NCBI GenBank assembly: GCA_910585535.1
Contig: CAJUFK010000074.1
Coordinates: forward strand, 1 to 16,611
Length of the DNA stretch: 16,611 nucleotides
Direction: 5' to 3'
Source of the DNA: an uncultured Angelakisella sp.
Lineage (GTDB): Bacteria; Bacillota; Clostridia; Oscillospirales; Ruminococcaceae
The position numbers and the translations under genes were made by a program. Each line of letters starts with the position of its first letter. The first letter of the stretch is position 1. Shown here one piece after another: positions 6,588 through 13,933 of this stretch. The notes under the pieces were generated by a model, which saw only the letters and a list, made by a program, of their open reading frames with translations, was not told the DNA's origin and made no database searches.

Positions 6588-7166
6588 ATGATCCCTACCA
6601 GAGAACAGGCCTGGGAATGGCTCTGCGAGTACAACGAAAGCGACTCCCTCCGCAAGCACGCCCTGACGGTGGAGGGGGTTATGCGACATTTTGCCGGCCT
6701 CTACCCCGGGGAGGACCCGGAGCTTTGGGGCATCGTGGGGCTGCTCCACGACCTGGACTATGAGAAGTACCCGGAGCAGCACTGTACAAAGACCCAGGAG
6801 ATCCTCCGGGAGAAGGGGGCCGACGAGGTCATTGTCCGGGGGACCGCCAGCCACGGTTACGGCCTCTGCTGTGACATCGAGCCGGTTTCCACCATGGAGA
6901 AGGTGCTGTTCACCATTGACGAGCTTTCCGGCCTTATCACCGCCGCCGCCCTGATGCGGCCCTCCCACAGCGTCCTGGATATGGAGCCCAAAAGCGTCAA
7001 GAAGAAGTTTAAGGACAAGCGGTTTGCTGCCGGGGTCAACCGGGAGGTCATCCTCCAGGGGGCGGAACGCCTGGGCATGGAGATGGATACCGTCATCGCC
7101 GAGACCATCGAGGGGATGAAGAAGATCGCCGACTCCATCGGCCTGGGAATGGCCGCCGAGGGCTGA
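6588..7166 (+). CDS. HD-domain protein, probable phosphohydrolase
   Basis: A 192-residue soluble protein of the HD superfamily. Candidate metal ligands are His24 in LRKHALTVEGVM, the His54-Asp55 pair in GLLHDLDYEKYPEQH, and Asp111 in VLFTIDELSG, with His89 in ASHGYGL also conserved-looking. Proteins of this compact type hydrolyse phosphate bonds in nucleotides or similar small molecules. The substrate is not known. ATG 6588 follows AAAAGGAG (6571-6578) at a normal distance. The leader contains the cloverleaf element and a 7-bp inverted repeat GAAATTT/AAATTTC (6504-6510 and 6534-6540). It ends at the bidirectional terminator shared with metK. Confidence 0.85.
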   Translation: MIPTREQAWEWLCEYNESDSLRKHALTVEGVMRHFAGLYPGEDPELWGIVGLLHDLDYEKYPEQHCTKTQEILREKGADEVIVRGTASHGYGLCCDIEPVSTMEKVLFTIDELSGLITAAALMRPSHSVLDMEPKSVKKKFKDKRFAAGVNREVILQGAERLGMEMDTVIAETIEGMKKIADSIGLGMAAEG

Positions 7167-7186
7167 TCCCCCCGCAAAGCAAAAGG

Positions 7187-7233
7187 AGACCCGGGGCGCT
7201 CCCTTCCACAGAGGGGAACGCCCCGGGTCTTTT
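7187..7233. terminator. Bidirectional terminator between HD gene and metK
   Basis: AGACCCGGGGCG (7187-7198) pairs perfectly with CGCCCCGGGTCT (7219-7230), followed by T on the plus strand. On the minus strand the stem is followed by CCTTTTG. The loop may pair further (CCCT/AGGG). It serves two convergent genes. Confidence 0.9.
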
Positions 7234-7251
7234 ATGTCCTGCAAAGGATGG

Positions 7252-8424
7252 TCACTTGACAGCGGCTTTCAGCTCCTCCACCCGGTTGGTCTTTTCCCAG
7301 GCCACGTCCAGATCGGTGCGGCCCATATGGCCGTAGGCCGCCAGCTTGCGGTAGATGGGGCGGCGCAGGTCCAGGGTGCGGATGATGGCCGAGGGCCGCA
7401 GGTCAAAAACCTTTTCCACCGCCTGCTCCAAAGCCTCGTCGGAGACGGTCCCGGTGCCGTAGCTGTCCACGCAGATGGAAACGGGCTTGGCCACCCCGAT
7501 GGCGTAGGCCAGCTGGATGAGGCACCGCTTGCAGAGCCCCGCCGCCACCAGGTTCTTGGCCACCCAGCGGGCGGCGTAGGCGGCGCTGCGGTCCACCTTG
7601 GTGGGGTCCTTGCCGGAGAAGGCACCGCCGCCGTGGCTCCCCCAGCCGCCGTAGGTATCCACGATGATCTTCCGCCCGGTGAGGCCGCTGTCCCCGTGGG
7701 GGCCGCCTACCACGAACCGGCCGGTGGGGTTGATGAGATACTGGCAGTTTTTCCGCAGTTCCTCCGGAACCACTGGGAAGATGACCTGCTTTTTGATGTC
7801 CTCCCGGATCTGCTCCTGGGTGACCTCCTCCCCGTGCTGGGTGCTGATGACGATGGTGGTAATCTCCTTGGGAATCCCGTCCTCGTAACGGACCGTCACC
7901 TGGGTCTTGCCGTCGGGGCGCAGATAGGGCAGGGTGCCGTCCTTGCGGACCTTGGTCAGCTGCCGGGCCAGGCGGTGGGCGTAGGCGATGGTCATGGGCA
8001 TCAGCTCCGGGGTCTCGTCGCAGGCGTAGCCGAACATCATCCCCTGGTCCCCGGCGCCGTTCTGGTCCTCGGCCTCCCCGGCCTTGGCTTCGGCGGACTG
8101 GTCCACCCCCAGGGCGATGTCCGGGGACTGCTCGTGGATGGAGGTCAGCACCCCGCAGGTGGCTCCGTCAAAGCCGTAGGCGGCGTTATCGTAGCCGATG
8201 TCCAGGACGATCTCCCGGACCAGCTTCTGAACGTCCACATAGCAGCTGGTGGTCACCTCTCCAATAACCTGGACCAGGCCGGTGGTGCAGCTGGTTTCAC
8301 AGGCCACCCGGCCCATGGGATCCTTTTCCAGGATGGCGTCCAGAATGCCGTCAGAGATCTGGTCACAGATCTTATCGGGGTGTCCTTCGGTGACCGATTC
8401 GCTGGTAAAGTAGTAGCTTCGCAT
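7252..8424 (-). CDS. metK: S-adenosylmethionine synthetase
   Basis: Makes S-adenosylmethionine from methionine and ATP in the cytoplasm. The 390-residue product has the usual family length and landmarks: the N-terminal FTSESVTEGHPDKICDQISD, the FGYACDETPELMP block in the middle, and GGGAFSGKDPTKVDRSAAY near residue 260. The start at 8424 (minus) follows AAAGGAGGA and gives the standard MRSYYFTSES N-terminus. A 28-codon upstream extension of the frame falls in the riboswitch and is rejected. Expression is controlled by a SAM-I riboswitch and terminator, with a strong promoter located at the end of ribU. The codon usage is typical of the window. Confidence 0.98.
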   Translation of the reverse strand: MRSYYFTSESVTEGHPDKICDQISDGILDAILEKDPMGRVACETSCTTGLVQVIGEVTTSCYVDVQKLVREIVLDIGYDNAAYGFDGATCGVLTSIHEQSPDIALGVDQSAEAKAGEAEDQNGAGDQGMMFGYACDETPELMPMTIAYAHRLARQLTKVRKDGTLPYLRPDGKTQVTVRYEDGIPKEITTIVISTQHGEEVTQEQIREDIKKQVIFPVVPEELRKNCQYLINPTGRFVVGGPHGDSGLTGRKIIVDTYGGWGSHGGGAFSGKDPTKVDRSAAYAARWVAKNLVAAGLCKRCLIQLAYAIGVAKPVSICVDSYGTGTVSDEALEQAVEKVFDLRPSAIIRTLDLRRPIYRKLAAYGHMGRTDLDVAWEKTNRVEELKAAVK

Positions 8425-8470
8425 GATGATTCCTCCTTTATGTATACCCGGGAGCCCTCCCGCAACAGCA

Positions 8471-8501
8471 CAAGAAAGCGCCCGGAAAACCTCCGGGCGC
8501 T
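8471..8501 (-). terminator. Riboswitch-controlled terminator before metK
   Basis: On the minus strand AGCGCCCGG pairs with CCGGGCGCT (arms at plus 8493-8501 and 8477-8485), followed by TTTCTTG. It lies directly after the SAM-I aptamer and before the metK ribosome-binding site, as expected for transcription attenuation when SAM is plentiful. Confidence 0.88.
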
Positions 8502-8508
8502 GTGTCAT

Positions 8509-8602
8509 CTCATCTCCCGGATCTCTCCGCAGGATTTAGCACCTTGCCATAGGCAGGTTGCCGGGCTTCGCAGGGCCTGTTCCCTCCACCGCTCTTGATA
8601 AG
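8509..8602 (-). promoter_or_regulatory. SAM-I riboswitch (S-box) aptamer
   Basis: Read on the minus strand it shows the S-box signature: CTTATCAAGAG at the 5' side, GGTGGAGGGA, GCCCGGCAACC, AAGGTGCTAAATCC and the closing GATGAG, which pairs with CTTATC to form P1 (8509-8514 with 8597-8602). Binding of SAM should favour the terminator at 8471-8501 and shut off metK, which is product feedback. Confidence 0.96.
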
Positions 8603-8623
8603 AAATATTCTGTTGTGGTATAT

Positions 8624-8652
8624 ATTTTAGCGTGCCGCGCCGGGATTGTCAA
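8624..8652 (-). promoter_or_regulatory. metK promoter overlapping the ribU stop codon
   Basis: On the minus strand TTGACA (plus 8647-8652) and TAAAAT (plus 8624-8629) are 17 bases apart, a near-consensus sigma-A promoter. The TAA stop of ribU (8627-8629) is part of the -10 hexamer. The start would be about 15 bases before the S-box. Confidence 0.85.
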
Positions 8653-9253
8653 CCCTTTTTCCGATGGTATTTTCTTTCACAAAGGAGGAAAGGCGTTTGT
8701 ACAGCAGGAAGGTGATAATGGAAAGGATGAGGCCCTTGACCAGGTTGAAGGGGATGACCCCGAAGAGGACATAGGTATCTACGCTGCCAATCAGGGGGTT
8801 GACCTTGGCGCAGGCGGAGAGGATGGCTTCAATGGGCATTACCTTGGCGAAGAAGGGGATGAGCATATATCGATTGGTGAAGCAGCCGACCAAGGTCATG
8901 GCTCCGGTACCCCAGGCCATCCCCAGGACGGCGCCCTTTTTGGTGTGGTGCTTCCGGTACAGAAGGGAAGCTACCACGCAGAAGGCGGAGGTCATCAGGA
9001 AATCCCCCAGCTCCCCCACGCAGCCGGTGGAGCTGGAAAAGGCGTGGATGATGTCCTTAACCATGGTGATGAGGACTGCGGAGGCGGGGCCGAACATAAA
9101 GGCGGCCAGGAGGCTTACCGCGCCGCTTAGATCCACCTTAAGGAAGGGGGGGCAGAAGGGCAGGGGGAACTCAAAGAACATGACAACGGTGGCGATGGCG
9201 GCGAACATGGCGCTGTAGGTGATCCTTTTGGTGCGGCTGAGTGTGTTGGACAT
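8627..9253 (-). CDS. ribU: Riboflavin ECF transporter S component
   Basis: A 208-residue hydrophobic protein with about six membrane segments. It is the substrate-binding subunit that captures riboflavin and works with the shared EcfA/EcfA'/EcfT module encoded elsewhere. The N-terminal RTKRITYSAMFAAIATVVMF is typical of S components for interaction with EcfT, and FPLPFCPPFLKVDLSG plus GCVGELGDFLMT match the RibU subgroup. The start at 9253 (minus) follows GGAGGAG. The FMN riboswitch upstream independently fixes the substrate class. No terminator is seen between its stop and metK, so read-through into the S-box is possible. Confidence 0.95.
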   Translation of the reverse strand: MSNTLSRTKRITYSAMFAAIATVVMFFEFPLPFCPPFLKVDLSGAVSLLAAFMFGPASAVLITMVKDIIHAFSSSTGCVGELGDFLMTSAFCVVASLLYRKHHTKKGAVLGMAWGTGAMTLVGCFTNRYMLIPFFAKVMPIEAILSACAKVNPLIGSVDTYVLFGVIPFNLVKGLILSIITFLLYKRLSSFVKENTIGKRVDNPGAAR

Positions 9254-9295
9254 GGTGACTCCTCCAAAAAAAAAGATTTTTTGGCTTGTCGAGGG

Positions 9296-9332
9296 GAAAA
9301 AGAAGGCCCCCTGTACTGGTGGTACAGAGGGC
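9296..9332 (-). terminator. Riboswitch-controlled terminator before ribU
   Basis: On the minus strand GCCCTCTGTAC pairs with GTACAGGGGGC (11 pairs, one G-T; loop CACCA), followed by CTTCTTTTT. A further hairpin, TTGGGGG-ATT-CCCCCCAA, lies between the aptamer and this terminator and may take part in switching. Confidence 0.9.
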
Positions 9333-9377
9333 GTTGTCGGCTGGATCTTGGGGGGAATCCCCCAAAACACGGCTTCC

Positions 9378-9500
<123 letters not shown>

Positions 9501-9512
9501 AAAACCATCTAT

Positions 9513-9540
9513 AGTATAGCACAGCCGAAAGAGATGTCAA
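9513..9540 (-). promoter_or_regulatory. Promoter of the FMN-riboswitch/ribU transcript
   Basis: On the minus strand TTGACA (plus 9535-9540), 16-base spacer, extended -10 TGCTATACT (TATACT at plus 9513-9518). The start is a few bases before the aptamer. Confidence 0.88.
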
Positions 9541-9645
9541 GGGGGCTTTCGCCCAAAAGATGAAATTCTATGGTTACTCCTCTGGATAAAATACCTTTGC
9601 AGAGCCTTTCTGCTTCTGCTTCCGCTGCGGCTCCCGGCGCTGCCG

Positions 9646-9680
9646 GAAACCGAGAGGTCTGGGGAAACCTCCTGGTTTTC
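9646..9680. other. Imperfect hairpin in the leader of the 9732 gene
   Basis: GAAACC (9646-9651) can pair with GGTTTTC (9674-9680), and GAGGT (9654-9658) with ACCTC (9667-9671), giving a nested stem of roughly 11-12 pairs. It lies in the 191-bp space between the divergent ribU promoter and the small membrane-protein gene. A weak TAGTAT at 9703-9708 could be a -10. No clear -35 was seen. Confidence 0.35.
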
Positions 9681-9731
9681 ACTCTCCTCCCCGTTTTCCG
9701 CATAGTATAGGAAAAAAAGGAGGGGTTTCTT

Positions 9732-10085
9732 ATGTTCAGCGCCGCAACGGGAGTTTTTCTCATTATCACAGCCTACCTGGCTTTGGTGGGGCTGGCCCAG
9801 ATCTGTGTGACGGTGGGCCGGTGGTTTGCCGCCCAGGAGGGGCTGGAACACTGCTGGCTGGTGGTTACCGCCACCCCCGGGGACCGGGGAATGGAAATGC
9901 GCCTGCGCCAGGCCTACGCCGAGGCCCACGGCGCTCCCGCCCTGGACGGGGTACGCCTGGCGGTGGTGGATGCCGGCGCCGACCCGGAGACCCTGGCTAT
10001 CTGCCGCTGCTTCTGCCAAGAGAAGGGCCTGCCCCTTCTGGCCGCCGAGGAGGCTGGAGGATTCCTTGCCGCCGGCGGAAAGTGA
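9732..10085 (+). CDS. Small membrane-anchored protein, unknown function
   Basis: A 117-residue product with one N-terminal hydrophobic segment (about residues 5-28, GVFLIITAYLALVGLAQICV) and a soluble domain. I do not recognise a family. The soluble part contains HCWLVVTATPGDRGMEMRLR, LDGVRLAVVDAGADPETLAI and two close cysteines (CRCFC). The alternating strand-helix pattern suggests a small alpha/beta fold. ATG 9732 follows a strong AAAGGAGGGG (9716-9725). It is divergent from ribU and 191 bases upstream of recD2, probably a separate unit. Because of the strong ribosome-binding site and normal codon usage it is taken as a real gene. Confidence 0.75.
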   Translation: MFSAATGVFLIITAYLALVGLAQICVTVGRWFAAQEGLEHCWLVVTATPGDRGMEMRLRQAYAEAHGAPALDGVRLAVVDAGADPETLAICRCFCQEKGLPLLAAEEAGGFLAAGGK

Positions 10086-10113
10086 GCCGGCCCGTTCCTG
10101 CCGCCGGAGTTTT
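10072..10113 (+). terminator. Possible terminator overlapping the end of the 9732 gene
   Basis: CCGGCGG (10072-10078) can pair with CCGCCGG (10101-10107), followed by AGTTTT. The 22-base loop contains GCCGGC. The stem is long-range and the T-run short, so this is a weak call. Confidence 0.3.
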
Positions 10114-10183
10114 GCATTTCGGGAAAAGCGTGGTACGGATGGAAACAAAAAGACCCAGAATCTGTATTCATAACCGAGGGATG

Positions 10184-10243
10184 CCGGATGGACGAGGTTT
10201 TTTCTCTGTCCCCCTACCCATCCGGGGAGAAATGCGTTATAAT
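10184..10243 (+). promoter_or_regulatory. recD2 promoter region with upstream inverted repeat
   Basis: A perfect TATAAT lies at 10238-10243, but the expected -35 position shows no good match. Just upstream is a perfect 8-bp inverted repeat, CCGGATGG (10184-10191) and CCATCCGG (10218-10225), whose right arm falls on the -35 zone. It may be an operator or activator site. No Firmicute LexA box (GAAC-N4-GTTC) is visible. Confidence 0.5.
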
Positions 10244-10276
10244 GAATAGAACGACGCAAAAAAGGGGGCGGGACTT

Positions 10277-12502
10277 ATGGCGGGAAGGCCGGAAAAGGAA
10301 CTGGAACGGCTGGAGGGTACGGTGGAAACCGTCATCTATTACAACGAGGACACCGGCTTTACCGTCATGGACCTGGCCGTGGAGGACGAACTGGTCACTG
10401 TTACCGGCATCACCCAGGGGGTGGCCGAGGGGGAAGAGATCTCCGCCCACGGGACCTATGGCTCCCACCCCAAATACGGTCACCAATTTAAGGCGGAGGC
10501 CATCCAGCGCACCCTGCCCACCACCGCCAACGCCATCCGCAAGTACCTTTCCTCCCGGGCGATCAAGGGAGTGGGCCCCGCCATCGCCCGGCGGCTGGTG
10601 GACACCTTTGGCGACCAGACCTTGGAGATCATGGAGAAGGCCCCCCAGCGCCTTAGCGAGGTCAAAGGCATCTCCCCGGAAAAGGCCGCCGCCATCGGGG
10701 AGGAGTTCGCCCGGCTCTTCGGCATCCGCACAGTGATGCTCTTTCTGACAGGGTGCGGCCTGCCCGCCGGGGTGGCCATCAAGGTTTGGAAGCGGTGGGG
10801 AGGCCCTGCCATGGACCTGATCCGGGACGATCCCTACGTCCTCTGCTGTGACGAGATCGGGGTGGACTTTCCCCAGGCCGACGCCATGGCGCAGGAAAAG
10901 CTGGGGATGCAGCCGGAGAGCCACAAGCGGCTTTCCGCCGGGGTGAGGCACATCCTCCGCCACAACTGCCGGGAGGGCCATACCTGTCTGCCCCGGGATT
11001 TTCTGGAAAAGACCGCAGGGGAATTTTTGGATATTACCCGGGAGCTGGCCCAGGAGACCATCGCCGAAATGGAGCGGGACAACGACCTGATTCCCTACGA
11101 GGCAGGGGGGAAAAGCTGGCTCTACCTGCCGGAGCTGTACGCCGCCGAGACCACCATCGCCGGACGGATCTCCCTGATGCTCCAGCTGGCTCCACCGCCT
11201 AAAAAGGATTGGGAGGCGGAGATGGACAAGCTGGAGGCCGGGCTGGGCATCACCTACGGCCGCCAGCAGCGGCGGGCCATCCGGGAGGCGATGGAGAACC
11301 CCATCTTCCTCCTCACCGGGGGACCGGGGACGGGGAAGACCACCGCCCTGAACGGCATCCTCACCCTGCTGGAGGCGGAAGGGCTCAAGGTTGCCCTGGC
11401 CGCGCCTACAGGGCGGGCCGCCAAACGGATGACCGAGGTCACCGGACGGGAGGCCAAGACCATCCACCGCCTTTTGGAGGTAGAGCCCTTCCGGGAGACC
11501 CTCACCTTTAAGCGCAACGAGAAGAACCCCATCCCGACGGACGCCATTATCGTGGACGAGATGAGTATGGTGGACACCCTCATTCTGGAATCCCTTTTCC
11601 GGGGGATGCGCCTCAGCTGCAAGCTGATCCTGGTAGGGGACAGCGACCAGCTGCCTTCGGTGGCGGCGGGGCAGGTGCTGGGGGACCTGATCGCCAGCAG
11701 GCGGATCCCCACCGTCCACCTGGACGAGGTGTTTCGCCAGGCGGCGGAGAGCCTGATCGTGGTCAACGCCCACGCCATTGTCAGCGGGGAGCTTCCCCAG
11801 CTGGACAAAAAGGACAATGACTTCTTCTTCCTTCCCCGAAGGGACTCCCGCCAGGTCCAGGAGCTGGTGGCGGATCTTTGCGCCCGGCGGCTCCCCGCCA
11901 GCTACGGCTACCGGCCCCTGTGGGACATCCAGGTCATTACCCCCTCCCGCCAGGGGGCCCTGGGAACAAGGGAGCTAAACGGCATCCTCCAGGAGCGGCT
12001 GAATCCCAGGGACCCCCAAAAGAGCGAATACACCGCCTTGGGGCGGACCCTCCGGGAGGGGGATAAGGTAATGCAGATCCGCAACAACTACGACATCCTG
12101 TGGGAAAATGACAGCGGCCAGAAGGGGGAGGGGATCTTCAACGGGGACATTGGCATCATCGAGATGATCGACCCCTCCTCCAAGACCATTCTGGTGCGGT
12201 TCGACGACCTGGTGGCCCCTTACAATTTCGACACTGCCGACCAGCTGGAACACGCCTACGCCATCACCATCCACAAGAGCCAGGGGAGCGAATTTGAAGC
12301 GGTGGTGATGCCCCTGATGGGGAGCCACCGGAACCTCCACTACCGAAACCTTCTGTACACCGGGGTGACCAGAGCCAAGCGTTTACTCATCCTCACCGGG
12401 GAAAAGGAGACGGTGGCCCGGATGGTTTGCAATGACAAGCGAACCAGGCGGTACACCAATCTTCGGCCCATGCTGGAGGAGGCCGTCGATGGCGGTTTTT
12501 GA
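10277..12502 (+). CDS. recD2: RecD2-type ATP-dependent DNA helicase
   Basis: A 741-residue superfamily 1B helicase moving 5' to 3', of the stand-alone RecD2 type found in bacteria without RecBCD, with roles in replication and repair. The N-terminal region (about residues 10-75) has the RecD2 beta-domain, followed by helix-hairpin-helix repeats (IKGVGPAIARRLVDTFG; KGISPEKAAAIGEEF). The motor carries Walker A GGPGTGKT at residues 348-355, the Walker B VDEMSMVD with Asp427-Glu428, GDSDQLPSV, and near the C-terminus the UvrD-like AITIHKSQGSEF motif. ATG 10277 is preceded by AAAGGGGGCGG. The last 14 bases overlap comF, so the two form one operon. Confidence 0.96.
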   Translation: MAGRPEKELERLEGTVETVIYYNEDTGFTVMDLAVEDELVTVTGITQGVAEGEEISAHGTYGSHPKYGHQFKAEAIQRTLPTTANAIRKYLSSRAIKGVGPAIARRLVDTFGDQTLEIMEKAPQRLSEVKGISPEKAAAIGEEFARLFGIRTVMLFLTGCGLPAGVAIKVWKRWGGPAMDLIRDDPYVLCCDEIGVDFPQADAMAQEKLGMQPESHKRLSAGVRHILRHNCREGHTCLPRDFLEKTAGEFLDITRELAQETIAEMERDNDLIPYEAGGKSWLYLPELYAAETTIAGRISLMLQLAPPPKKDWEAEMDKLEAGLGITYGRQQRRAIREAMENPIFLLTGGPGTGKTTALNGILTLLEAEGLKVALAAPTGRAAKRMTEVTGREAKTIHRLLEVEPFRETLTFKRNEKNPIPTDAIIVDEMSMVDTLILESLFRGMRLSCKLILVGDSDQLPSVAAGQVLGDLIASRRIPTVHLDEVFRQAAESLIVVNAHAIVSGELPQLDKKDNDFFFLPRRDSRQVQELVADLCARRLPASYGYRPLWDIQVITPSRQGALGTRELNGILQERLNPRDPQKSEYTALGRTLREGDKVMQIRNNYDILWENDSGQKGEGIFNGDIGIIEMIDPSSKTILVRFDDLVAPYNFDTADQLEHAYAITIHKSQGSEFEAVVMPLMGSHRNLHYRNLLYTGVTRAKRLLILTGEKETVARMVCNDKRTRRYTNLRPMLEEAVDGGF

Positions 12503-13130
12503 GGAACTGGGCAATCTGCTTTTCCCGCCCCGGTGTTTGGGATGCGGCCAGGTTCTGCCCCTGGGGGAGGACTGCTGCGAGAACTGCCAAAAGATTTACT
12601 GCCACCTTCCGCCGCCGGGGGACTGGGCGGGGCGGCCAGTGTCGTCGGCATGGCTTTACTGGGAGCAGTACCCGGTGGCGATCCGGCGGCTGAAATTCCG
12701 GCGTGACCGCCGGGACGGGCGGCGGATCGCCCGGCTGATGGCTGGGCAATGGCGGCGGCAGTTCCCTGGTTTTGGGGAGGATCTCCTCACCTTTATGCCC
12801 ATGCCCCCGGATCGAGAGCGGCGGAGGGGTGGGAATCAGGCGGAGCTGCTGGCCCGATGGATCGGGGAGGAACTGGGCTGTTCGGTGGTTCCTTTGCTTT
12901 CCCGGGAGGGGATTCTGACACAGCATCAGCTGCCGGCGGCGGCGCGGCAGCGTCAGAAGCAGGATTCTTTTCGGCTGCTGCCCGGGGCGGAGGGGAAGAT
13001 TTTGGGGCGGCGTGTGGTTTTAGTGGATGACCTCATTACCACTGGGGCGACGGCAGGGGCTTGTTTACGGCTTTTGGAGGGAGCTGGTGCAGAGCGCACG
13101 GCTATTCTGGTTGCAGCCCGTGCGGGCTAG
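12489..13130 (+). CDS. comF: ComF-family phosphoribosyltransferase-like protein
   Basis: A 213-residue protein of the ComF family, linked to uptake and processing of single-stranded DNA in competence. An N-terminal zinc-ribbon uses Cys16, Cys19, Cys30 and Cys33. The C-terminal phosphoribosyltransferase-type domain has the PRPP loop VVLVDDLITTGAT (from residue 176). ATG 12489 lies within recD2, and its ribosome-binding site GGAGGAGG (12475-12482) is also inside recD2. Longer in-frame starts add residues absent from the family. The last codons GCG GGC TAG belong to the family 2 repeat, which thus supplies the stop. The family-typical end is reached before that, so function is probably unaffected. 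Confidence 0.92.
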   Translation: MAVFEELGNLLFPPRCLGCGQVLPLGEDCCENCQKIYCHLPPPGDWAGRPVSSAWLYWEQYPVAIRRLKFRRDRRDGRRIARLMAGQWRRQFPGFGEDLLTFMPMPPDRERRRGGNQAELLARWIGEELGCSVVPLLSREGILTQHQLPAAARQRQKQDSFRLLPGAEGKILGRRVVLVDDLITTGATAGACLRLLEGAGAERTAILVAARAG

Positions 13131-13242
13131 CACCCGCAGGCAGACCCTCCCCGCCGGCGGGCGCTGCCCGCTTCCGACTCCAGGCACAGCCTACATCCCG
13201 GCACAACCGTTAGGCGCGGAATGCCGGGGAGGGGTGTGGGCG
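13121..13242 (-). repeat. MITE-like structured repeat, family 2, copy b (inverted)
   Basis: Read on the minus strand it gives CACACCCCTCCCCGGC, then CCGCGCCTAA, GGTTGTGCCGGGA and TGTGCCTGGAGTCGGA, matching copies a and c. On the plus strand its left end has TGCGGG-CTAGCA-CCCGCA and AGACCCTCCCCGCC. This means both ends carry a CCCTCCCCG word in inverted orientation, an imperfect terminal inverted repeat. It overlaps the comF stop codon and precedes the 13268 gene by about 25 bases. Confidence 0.8.
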
Positions 13243-13267
13243 TTGGATTTTGAAAAGGAGGAAAAAT

Positions 13268-13438
13268 ATGGAGCCGATTCATTATTTAGTCACAAAAATT
13301 GAGGGAGACTATGCTATACTAAGAACCGTCGACCGTCCGGAGGCCGTTGAGGCTCCGGTGGCGCTGGCTCTCCTCCCGGATGGCGTCGCCGAGGGCGTCC
13401 ATCTTTTGTGGGAGGATCTGGAGTACACCATTCAGTAA
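13268..13438 (+). CDS. DUF3006-like small protein
   Basis: A 56-residue protein, MEPIHYLVTKIEGDYAILRT at the start and ALLPDGVAEGVHLLWEDLEY near the end. The arrangement (a short strand, EGDYA, then LLP-G--EG) resembles DUF3006, a family of small beta-barrel proteins of unknown role common in Bacillota. ATG 13268 follows AAAAGGAGG with 5-6 bases. It starts just after a family 2 repeat, and the next gene begins 14 bases after its stop. An extended -10-like TGCTATACT lies inside it (13312-13320). Confidence 0.72.
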   Translation: MEPIHYLVTKIEGDYAILRTVDRPEAVEAPVALALLPDGVAEGVHLLWEDLEYTIQ

Positions 13439-13452
13439 GGACTGAGAAAAAG

Positions 13453-13923
13453 ATGAAACTGTTTTGCGAGGATCGGGCCATCCAGGTGAATGTGGTGGGC
13501 TACCAGTTTCCCTATGACCCCCTGCGGAGCATCTACGATAATAACTGGCTTATGGTCCGGATCCGCCTGACAGAAGGGATCCAGACCTATGATTTTGACG
13601 ACCCTTGTATGACCAGCCACGAGCTGGCCGATCTGGTTCGGGGCCTGGAGAACGTCTCCCGGGGGCTGACGGTGGAAAGCGAGGCCCAGTTTATTGAGCC
13701 CTACGTCCGCCTGCACACCCACCGCTGCGTCGGGGGAATCCTGGTCAATCTGGGGGTGGCCCTGACCATGGAGGAGGACGATCCCGCCTTTGTGGAACTC
13801 CAGGAGCGTCTGGAGGAGAACGACTGGGAGCGGTTCTGGGTCTCCGCCATCCTCAGCGACGAGGATTTTCAGATTATGATCCAGCGTTTCCGGGAGATGA
13901 CCGCCCGCTTCCCGGTGCGGTAG
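13453..13923 (+). CDS. WapI-immunity-like protein
   Basis: A 156-residue soluble acidic protein. The N-terminal half has GYQFP (residues 16-20), DNNWLMVRIRL (from residue 29) and DDPCMTSHELADL (around residue 49), a layout I associate with the WapI family of immunity proteins, which neutralise contact-dependent toxins. This is recognition by pattern, not a proven match. ATG 13453 is preferred over an upstream in-frame start because that start lies inside the previous gene. AAGGA at 13437 is a weak ribosome-binding site, so translation may depend on coupling to the 13268 gene. No toxin gene is in view, so it would be an orphan, or used for another purpose beside the MBOAT pair. Confidence 0.6.
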   Translation: MKLFCEDRAIQVNVVGYQFPYDPLRSIYDNNWLMVRIRLTEGIQTYDFDDPCMTSHELADLVRGLENVSRGLTVESEAQFIEPYVRLHTHRCVGGILVNLGVALTMEEDDPAFVELQERLEENDWERFWVSAILSDEDFQIMIQRFREMTARFPVR

Positions 13924-13933
13924 AAAGGGAAAT

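Noticed and set aside
7234..8598. A 454-codon plus-strand frame opposite metK
   Set aside because: metK and its SAM-I riboswitch on the minus strand explain the region completely.
10150..10276. LexA/SOS box before recD2
   Set aside because: No GAAC-N4-GTTC arrangement is present. The inverted repeat found has a different sequence and spacing.
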